Position numbers and translations under genes: made by a program. The notes beneath the pieces are model-generated. The model searched no databases. It worked only from the letters and a program-made list of their open reading frames with translations, and had not been told where the DNA came from. From NCBI GenBank assembly GCA_964529035.1, contig CAZGUG010000057.1:1-12214 (forward strand): a stretch of DNA of 12,214 nucleotides, written 5' to 3'. Shown here one piece after another: positions 7,516 through 12,214 of this stretch (position 1 is its first letter; every line of letters begins with the position of its first letter). The stretch comes from CAZGUG01 sp964529035. Lineage in GTDB: Bacteria; Bacillota; Clostridia; Ch29.

Positions 7516-7544
7516 ATTATACTATAAATATACCGGGATGTCCA
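7516..7544 (-). promoter_or_regulatory. Sigma-A-type promoter of the tup-moe-moa operon
   Basis: On the minus strand TGGACA (7544-7539, five of six matches to TTGACA) is followed after exactly 17 bases by a perfect TATAAT (7521-7516). Transcription would begin near 7510-7508, a few bases before the first riboswitch stem. The -35 box lies only 17 bases after the carbonic anhydrase stop codon. Confidence 0.85.
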
Positions 7545-7560
7545 TAAACAAAGGCATCTA

Positions 7561-8100
7561 TCAGTAGGCCTTTACCAATTCCAGTTGGCCGCTGTACGGG
7601 TCAATAAGCAGGCCGTGAACTCCCACATCCTCCGGGATGAATTCGTAACTCTTTATTGCCTTCACGGCTTTTCTGATGTTTTCCGTTTCATCCGAAATAA
7701 TACCCGACCATTCTTCCAGATTTATCGAGGCTATCACATTTTCATCAATCCCGCGTTCCCTCATCGCATTCTCAATCTGCGAGGCAGTCAGCCTCTTCAT
7801 CCCGCAGTCTTTATGTCCCACTACAAATACTTCCCTAATGCCCATAACGAGCACGCCCAGGGCTATACTTCGTAAGACATCACTGCAGTTCTTGATGATA
7901 GTGTTACCCGCATTCTTAAGAACTTTTACCTGGCCCCTTTGAAACCCCATGGCATCCTCTACAAGGCCCACCAGCCTCGTGTCCATGCAGGTGAATATCA
8001 TAGCCTCCTTCTGAGCATGCCCGCTTATTTCCTTGTCCAGGCCCTGTTTTTTACGTTTTTCCACATAATTTTTGTTATAGCTTAAAATCTCGTCCAACAT
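7561..8100 (-). CDS. Beta-class carbonic anhydrase (Cab-like)
   Basis: This zinc enzyme interconverts CO2 and bicarbonate in the cytoplasm. The 179-residue protein has the zinc ligands C38, H96 and C99 and the catalytic Asp/Arg pair D40 and R42, in FTCMDTRL and VVGHKDCGM. The short N-terminus, VLKNAGNTI and VGVHGLLIDPYSGQL match the small Cab type known from methanogenic archaea and many Clostridia rather than the longer plant/E. coli type. The ATG at 8100 lies two bases after the fdhD stop, with AGAAGGG about ten bases upstream, so it is co-transcribed with mobA and fdhD. Its place in a formate dehydrogenase gene set suggests it supplies or removes CO2, the FDH substrate or product; this role is inferred from context only. 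Confidence 0.94.
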   Translation of the reverse strand: MLDEILSYNKNYVEKRKKQGLDKEISGHAQKEAMIFTCMDTRLVGLVEDAMGFQRGQVKVLKNAGNTIIKNCSDVLRSIALGVLVMGIREVFVVGHKDCGMKRLTASQIENAMRERGIDENVIASINLEEWSGIISDETENIRKAVKAIKSYEFIPEDVGVHGLLIDPYSGQLELVKAY

Positions 8101-8102
8101 CT

Positions 8103-8903
8103 TTACAATTCCCTTCTTTCTTCAGCTATTCTATGAAACCCCGAATAAACGTTAAATCTTCTGCCCCGCACAAAACCGGCCAGAGTAATATTGAGCTTTT
8201 CCGCCAGCCTTACCGCCAGGACTGTGGGCGCAGACCTTGAAGCAATAACCGGTATGCCCCTTTTGGCAGCCTTGACAAGCATCTCGGACGAAATTCTGCC
8301 GCTGGTAAGAGCAACACATTTGGCAAAATCAAGGCCCTCTTTCACTGCGTGGCCGATAACCTTATCCATCGCGTTGTGCCGGCCAATGTCTTCGTGATAA
8401 ATTTCTATTCCTTCCCTGGTACCGATGGCGCAGCTGTGTACTCCGCCGGTTTTCTTGAAAACCTCGGACTTTTCGTCAAATTGTTTCATCAGTCTCAGGA
8501 TGCTTTGGTACTCAATTCTAAATCCGTCGTCTTCAAGCACCCGCGTGTCTATAGAGTCCTTCGCGTTATAAAACACCGGGCCCCTGCCACAACCGCTGGT
8601 AATGGTGCGGCTTCCATACAGCTTTTCTGCAAGCAGGCTTCCGCCCTTCAGCCGGATTTCCGCAGTACCCCTTTCCTTATCAATTCTTATGTTATCGATA
8701 TCCTCATTCTTTTTAATGAACCCTTCCGACAGCAGAAAGCCGGTTACCAGGTATTCAAGGTCCTCCGGCGAACACAGCAGCGTAACAAACTCCTTTCCTT
8801 CCAGAAACAGAGTCAGTGGATACTCTTCCACCACAATATCGGTGGTATGCTGTATGCCTTTATCGCTGCACCTTATTATATCAGTGTCTTTATAATAGGG
8901 CAC
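8103..8903 (-). CDS. fdhD: Formate dehydrogenase accessory sulfurtransferase FdhD
   Basis: FdhD passes sulfur from a cysteine desulfurase to the bis-MGD cofactor and is required for active formate dehydrogenase. The 266-residue protein has family motifs VTGFLLSEGFI (53-63), TSGCGRGP (102-109), TGGVHSCA (about 152-159), HEDIGRHNAMDKVIG, LTSGRISSEMV-like LTSGRISSEML, and SRSAPT near the C-terminus. The sulfur-relay loop that reads CxxC in E. coli has only one cysteine here (C105). The start is GTG at 8903, chosen because CCGGAGGG lies seven bases upstream; it overlaps the 3' end of mobA by 14 bases, and the carbonic anhydrase starts two bases after its stop. Its presence supports assignment of the upstream oxidoreductase as a formate dehydrogenase. 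Confidence 0.96.
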   Translation of the reverse strand: MPYYKDTDIIRCSDKGIQHTTDIVVEEYPLTLFLEGKEFVTLLCSPEDLEYLVTGFLLSEGFIKKNEDIDNIRIDKERGTAEIRLKGGSLLAEKLYGSRTITSGCGRGPVFYNAKDSIDTRVLEDDGFRIEYQSILRLMKQFDEKSEVFKKTGGVHSCAIGTREGIEIYHEDIGRHNAMDKVIGHAVKEGLDFAKCVALTSGRISSEMLVKAAKRGIPVIASRSAPTVLAVRLAEKLNITLAGFVRGRRFNVYSGFHRIAEERREL

Positions 8904-9513
8904 TGTCTATCCCTCCGGCTTCCATAGATGTTTTAAATTCCTCAAGGTCCTTGATGTGGTTCAGATTGATAAAAATATCAAGACCCGGACTGTACTCCCT
9001 CACTTTCTTCTCACTTATCTTAACAATATACTTTTCTCTTATCACGTCAAATATTTTATATTTTCCACTTTGTACATTTGTCTTAATATCATACGCCAGG
9101 TCCTTATTGTACAGGGCATGAAAGGGCTCTATCCAATCGCCCTTCTCTGAAATAACCGCATGGGGCAGGTATTTCGCGGCAGTTTCCATCATGTACTTTG
9201 CATAATCCGGTGAAATAACCGGCATATCACAGGCGGCAAGAAATGCGTACTTGCTTTTTGAAAGCATAAGTCCGGCATGGATGCCCCCCAAGGGACCGGA
9301 ACCTTTTAAAATATCCTCGGTTACAATTACATCCAGACCGGTAAACTCTTCCGATTTGTTGGTTACCACTATTATATCCTCAAATACTGCCCGCAGCTGC
9401 TGTATAATAATTTCAACAATGGGCTTGCCGCGTATTTTCATAAGAGCCTTGTCAAAACCCATCCTTGTGCTTTTACCCCCTGCAAGAATGATGGCTGTAC
9501 CGAATAGTTTCAT
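8890..9513 (-). CDS. mobA: Molybdenum cofactor guanylyltransferase MobA
   Basis: MobA transfers GMP from GTP to the metal-loaded pterin, giving the guanine dinucleotide form (bis-MGD or its tungsten equivalent) used by FdhA-type enzymes. The 207-residue protein begins with the nucleotidyltransferase signature ILAGGKSTRMGFDKAL (9-24) and has SGPLGGIHAGL (72-82), AACDMP (93-98) and the late DIFINLN motif. Length is normal. The ATG at 9513 follows a GGTGGAG/AGGGG-containing leader. It lies 20 bases after a strong hairpin, so its own promoter is unclear. Its 3' end overlaps fdhD by 14 bases. There is no MobB (GTPase) partner in the window. Confidence 0.96.
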   Translation of the reverse strand: MKLFGTAIILAGGKSTRMGFDKALMKIRGKPIVEIIIQQLRAVFEDIIVVTNKSEEFTGLDVIVTEDILKGSGPLGGIHAGLMLSKSKYAFLAACDMPVISPDYAKYMMETAAKYLPHAVISEKGDWIEPFHALYNKDLAYDIKTNVQSGKYKIFDVIREKYIVKISEKKVREYSPGLDIFINLNHIKDLEEFKTSMEAGGIDSALL

Positions 9514-9532
9514 ATCTCCACCGCCCCTGTTA

Positions 9533-9567
9533 AATAATCAAAAGCGCCGGCGGCGCTTTTGATTATT
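9533..9567. terminator. Perfect inverted repeat, bidirectional-type terminator between focA-like gene and mobA
   Basis: AATAATCAAAAGCGC and GCGCTTTTGATTATT form a perfect 15-bp stem around a CGGCG loop (the repeat is symmetrical to 17 bases per side). The A-rich side, GC core and T-rich side make it usable in either direction. On the minus strand it lies 25 bases after the formate channel stop codon and should end that transcript, at least in part. The distance to the mobA start is only 20 bases. Confidence 0.8.
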
Positions 9568-9591
9568 CTTTTTGCTTTTTTATTATACCAT

Positions 9592-10449
9592 TTATTTGGC
9601 TGCCTGGGCAGGCACCTTTTCTTCCTTCTTGCTGCCCTTGTACACGTACCAGTACACCCAGCTTACAATAACCGCGCCGCCTATAATGTTTCCTATAGTA
9701 ACCGGTATTATGTTATTCACAAGGAAGGTGCCCCAGTTTATGTTTGCCAGCGCTTCAGCCGTAAGGCCGCTAACCTGCGCAAACTGTGCGTTGGCCTTCG
9801 CCATTATTCCCACCGGAATAAAGTACATGTTGGCTATGCTATGCTCAAAACCTGCCAGTACAAACAGCATTATCGGGAACCAGCATGCCCATATCTTGCT
9901 TATAAAGTCCTGGGCACCCACTGCAAACCATACCGCCAGTACCACCAGAATATTACATAAAATTCCGCGTATTACCGCCTGACCGAAGGTCAGGCTTGCC
10001 TTGGCACTGGCTACCTTTATCGCCGTGGCACCCAAAGCACCGCCGCTTGTGGTCAGAAGCCCCGATCCTATTATCAGAACTGCCACCAGAATCGAACCTA
10101 TGAAGTTGCCTATATATACAACCACCCAGTTTTTCAGCATCTGGTTCATTGTTACGTCCTTGTTCAGGTACGCCACCGCTATCAGGTTGTTACCGGTAAA
10201 AAGCTCCGCTCCGCACATTACTACAAGCATAAGTCCTACAGGGAATACCGCAGCACCCACAAACTTCGAAAGGCCTACATTCTCCACGCTGTGGGATACC
10301 ATGCCGCATGCGAACGCTCCGAAGGCAATGTATGCGCCTGCGAATATTCCAAGCAGCAGCATCTGGGACGTTTTAAGCGAACACTTGCCTTTGCCTACAC
10401 CTATCATTGCATCGGCTATTGCCGCCGGTGCCAAAAATCTCTTTTCCAT
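9592..10449 (-). CDS. Formate/nitrite transporter family channel (FocA/FdhC-like)
   Basis: This 285-residue membrane protein belongs to the pentameric FNT family, which moves formate (or nitrite or hydrosulfide) across the cytoplasmic membrane. Six hydrophobic segments are visible, near residues 30-50, 62-85, 108-130, 158-177, 187-213 and 243-270. Signature motifs are GAELFTGNN (80-88), the constriction/omega-loop region, and AGFEHSIANMYFIPVG (199-214), whose His203 is the central gating histidine. Formate is the likely substrate because fdhA lies just upstream and fdhD downstream. The ATG at 10449 has AAAGGAG eleven bases upstream. The C-terminus is a short Lys/Glu-rich tail. A strong terminator follows. 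Import versus export cannot be told from sequence. Confidence 0.93.
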   Translation of the reverse strand: MEKRFLAPAAIADAMIGVGKGKCSLKTSQMLLLGIFAGAYIAFGAFACGMVSHSVENVGLSKFVGAAVFPVGLMLVVMCGAELFTGNNLIAVAYLNKDVTMNQMLKNWVVVYIGNFIGSILVAVLIIGSGLLTTSGGALGATAIKVASAKASLTFGQAVIRGILCNILVVLAVWFAVGAQDFISKIWACWFPIMLFVLAGFEHSIANMYFIPVGIMAKANAQFAQVSGLTAEALANINWGTFLVNNIIPVTIGNIIGGAVIVSWVYWYVYKGSKKEEKVPAQAAK

Positions 10450-10493
10450 TAGTATAATTGCTCCTTTCTATTATTTATTTCAAACAGGGGGTA

Positions 10494-10573
10494 TGGGGAC
10501 ACACCTTCATATTCGGTATTCCTCTATGGCCAAGGAATGTCCCCATTAGAATTCCCCGCTGCGGTATGTCCCC
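10494..10573. repeat. REP-like / small mobile inverted repeat with GGGGACA ends
   Basis: In the 134-base gap between fdhA and the formate channel, TGGGGACA (10494-10501) pairs with TGTCCCCA (10538-10545). Inside, ATTCCT (10518-10523) pairs with AGGAAT (10533-10538), leaving an asymmetric unpaired stretch. A second half-copy, GGTATGTCCCC, stands at 10563-10573, close to GGAATGTCCCC at 10534-10544. Bounded hairpins with GGGGACA termini resemble REP-type or small non-autonomous elements mobilised by Y1 (RAYT) transposases. No transposase gene is present. Alternatively it is simply a terminator-like hairpin for fdhA, though no T-tract follows. Confidence 0.55.
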
Positions 10574-10583
10574 GATTGATAAA

Positions 10584-12214
10584 CTAGCTTGCCTTTTCAA
10601 CCTTGACGGCACACACCTTCAGCTCGGGTATCTTGGCTATCTCGTCAAATACCGGGTTGGTCAGCTTATTTGCCGCACCTTCCCCAAAGTGGAAGGGCAT
10701 GAATACAACACCGTCTTCAACCATATCGGTTACCTTTGCTTTTACTTTGACGTTACCCCTTCTTGATGTCACCTTCACCCTGTCGCCGTCGTTTATTTTT
10801 AGCCTTTTGGCGGTATGGGGATTAATCTCTATATAGCTTTCCGGAACCTTGGCCTCCAGGCCCTTTACCCTCTTGGTCATGGTCCTGGTGTGATAGTGGT
10901 ATAGAACCCTGCCGGTTGTAAGAAGCAGCGGATACTTTTCATCCGGAAGCTCCTTGGAAGGTACATAATGTGCGGGTTTAAACGTTCCCTTGCCCTTTGC
11001 GAATTTGTCCTTATGCAGAAACTTTGTTCCGGGATGGTCCTTGGACGGGCAGGGCCACTGCAGGCCTGCGCCCTCAATTCTGTCATAGTCAATACCTGCG
11101 TAGGAGGGTGTAACCTCCGTTATCTCTGCCATTATTTCAGCGGGGCAATTGTAGGTTTTATCATAGCCCATAAGGTTCATCACATTCATTATGATTTCCC
11201 AGTCGGGTTTGCTTTCGCCCACCGGCTTAATGGCTTTTCTTATCCTCTGCACCCTTCTTTCGGTGTTGGTGAAGGTTCCGTCCTTCTCGGCAAAGGATGA
11301 CGCGGGCAGCACCACATCCGCCAGTTCTGCAGTCTCGCTCAGGAATATATCCTGTACCACAAGGAGATCCAGGTTTCCCAGAGCCTTTTCAACGTGGTTT
11401 AGGTCGGGGTCGGATACCATCGGGTTCTCGCCCATTATATACATGGCTTTAACCCTTCCGTCGCCCGCAGCCTCAATCATCTCGGACACCGTCAGGCCCA
11501 CCTTGTCCGAAAGTTTGGCATCCCAAGCCTTTTCAAATTTCTCCACCGCGGCTTTATCGGTTACCTTCTGATAGCCGGTAAACACATTGGGCAGGCATCC
11601 CAGGTCGCAGGCACCCTGCACGTTGTTCTGCCCCCTTAAGGGGTTTACACCGGTACCTTCCCTGCCCATCATACCACACAGCATTGCAAGGTTGGCGGTC
11701 GACAGTACATGCTGCGTGCCTGTGCTGTGCTGCGTAATACCCATCGCATAAAACAGCATGGAATTGCCGCCCTTGGCGTAAAATCTTGCCGCAGTCCTAA
11801 TAAGGTCGGCAGATACGCCGGTGATCTCTTCCACCTTTTCGGGGGTATAGTCCTTAACTACCTCTTTGAGCTCTTCATAGTTTTCGGTTCTTTCCGCAAT
11901 AAATTCCTTATCCTCCAACCCTTCCTCAATAATCACGTTCATCATTCCGTTTATAAGGGCCACGTTTGTTCCAGGCTTAATCTGCATATACACATCGGCG
12001 TATTTTTTGAGTTCAATTTCCCTTGGATCGGCCACCACAAGCTTAGCGCCGCGTCTTGCCGCCTGTTTTATCTTGTTACCTATTACCGGATGATTCTCGG
12101 TGGTGTTTGTGCCTATTACAAATATCATATCGGTGTTGTCTATTTCCGAAATACTGTTTGTCATTGCACCGCTTCCAAATGCTGCTGCCAGACCGGCAAC
12201 TGTGGAAGAGTGTC
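10584..12214 (-). CDS. fdhA: Formate dehydrogenase catalytic subunit, C-terminal part (selenocysteine type; 5' end outside window)
   Basis: This molybdopterin/tungstopterin bis-MGD oxidoreductase interconverts formate and CO2. The frame is open to the right edge with 542 complete codons, so the N-terminal Fe-S and first pterin regions are missing. The first residues, HSSTVAGLAAAFGSGAMTNSI, align with the segment after Sec140 in E. coli FDH-H. The two preceding bases are GA, compatible with UGA but not with a Cys codon. Later motifs are VVADPREIELKKYADV, NPLRGQNNVQGACDLG, MGENPMVSDPD, ADVVLPASSFAEKDGTFTNTERRVQ, LTTGRVLYHYHT and the molydopterin dinucleotide-binding C-terminal domain. The visible length after Sec matches long clostridial FdhA proteins. 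Met at 12164 is internal, not the start. Tungsten is likely given tupABC. The TAG stop at 10586-10584 is followed by a REP-like hairpin. Confidence 0.96.
   Translation of the reverse strand, partial: HSSTVAGLAAAFGSGAMTNSISEIDNTDMIFVIGTNTTENHPVIGNKIKQAARRGAKLVVADPREIELKKYADVYMQIKPGTNVALINGMMNVIIEEGLEDKEFIAERTENYEELKEVVKDYTPEKVEEITGVSADLIRTAARFYAKGGNSMLFYAMGITQHSTGTQHVLSTANLAMLCGMMGREGTGVNPLRGQNNVQGACDLGCLPNVFTGYQKVTDKAAVEKFEKAWDAKLSDKVGLTVSEMIEAAGDGRVKAMYIMGENPMVSDPDLNHVEKALGNLDLLVVQDIFLSETAELADVVLPASSFAEKDGTFTNTERRVQRIRKAIKPVGESKPDWEIIMNVMNLMGYDKTYNCPAEIMAEITEVTPSYAGIDYDRIEGAGLQWPCPSKDHPGTKFLHKDKFAKGKGTFKPAHYVPSKELPDEKYPLLLTTGRVLYHYHTRTMTKRVKGLEAKVPESYIEINPHTAKRLKINDGDRVKVTSRRGNVKVKAKVTDMVEDGVVFMPFHFGEGAANKLTNPVFDEIAKIPELKVCAVKVEKAS
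12172..12208 (-). promoter_or_regulatory. Bacterial SECIS element in fdhA
   Basis: Immediately downstream of the putative UGA codon the mRNA forms a hairpin. The lower stem is CTTCC (12208-12204) with GGAAG (12176-12172). The upper stem is GTTGCC (12200-12195) with GGCAGC (12189-12184), capped by a GGTCT loop (12194-12190). The apical GGUCU loop and the 12-base distance from the UGA to the GUUGC segment are the same as I recall for the E. coli fdhF SECIS, which binds SelB and directs selenocysteine insertion. Confidence 0.8.

Noticed and set aside
10584..12164. ATG at 12164 as the start of the formate dehydrogenase gene.
   Set aside because: The frame continues upstream with conserved FdhA sequence (HSSTVAGLAAAFGSGA), so this Met is internal.
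1..12214. CRISPR arrays, tRNA or rRNA genes, phage genes and complete insertion sequences.
   Set aside because: None seen; the window is almost entirely filled by minus-strand cofactor and formate genes.

Overview
The window is a single, almost uninterrupted run of minus-strand genes for making, loading and using a pterin-based tungsten/molybdenum cofactor in a formate dehydrogenase. Gene order, strong AGGAGG-type ribosome binding sites, frequent TTG/GTG starts, a Moco-family RNA leader, a Cab-like carbonic anhydrase and a selenocysteine-type FdhA all point to an anaerobic Gram-positive bacterium of the Clostridia, for example an acetogen or a syntrophic/formate-using anaerobe. No species is claimed.

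In transcription order (right to left): the window opens inside fdhA, the catalytic subunit of formate dehydrogenase (10584-12214, 5' part missing). The first complete codon is the His that follows the active-site Sec/Cys in this family. The two preceding bases are GA, which excludes Cys and fits UGA, and a SECIS-like hairpin lies just downstream. A REP-like inverted repeat (10494-10573) separates fdhA from a FocA/FdhC-type formate channel (9592-10449). After a hairpin terminator (9533-9567) come mobA (guanylyl transfer to the cofactor), fdhD (cofactor sulfuration/insertion for FDH) and a beta-class carbonic anhydrase.

The intergenic region 7199-7560 is regulatory. It holds a sigma-A-like promoter, a Moco/Tuco riboswitch-like RNA and an intrinsic terminator, then about 165 nt of further leader that I cannot assign. 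Downstream is tupABC (a tungstate ABC importer with the TTTS motif in the binding protein), moeA, a second moeA fused to a periplasmic-binding-protein-like domain, moaA, moaC and the start of a MOSC-domain gene that runs off the left edge. From tupA to the MOSC gene, intergenic gaps are 2-17 bp or the genes overlap, so this looks like one operon.

The parts fit one pathway. TupABC brings in tungstate; MoaA/MoaC make cyclic pyranopterin phosphate; the MoeA proteins insert metal; MobA adds GMP; FdhD sulfurates and delivers the cofactor; FdhA interconverts formate and CO2; the channel moves formate; and the carbonic anhydrase balances CO2 and bicarbonate. The riboswitch would let the finished cofactor shut down tungstate uptake and cofactor synthesis. 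MPT synthase (MoaD/MoaE), MoeB and MogA/MoaB are not in the window.
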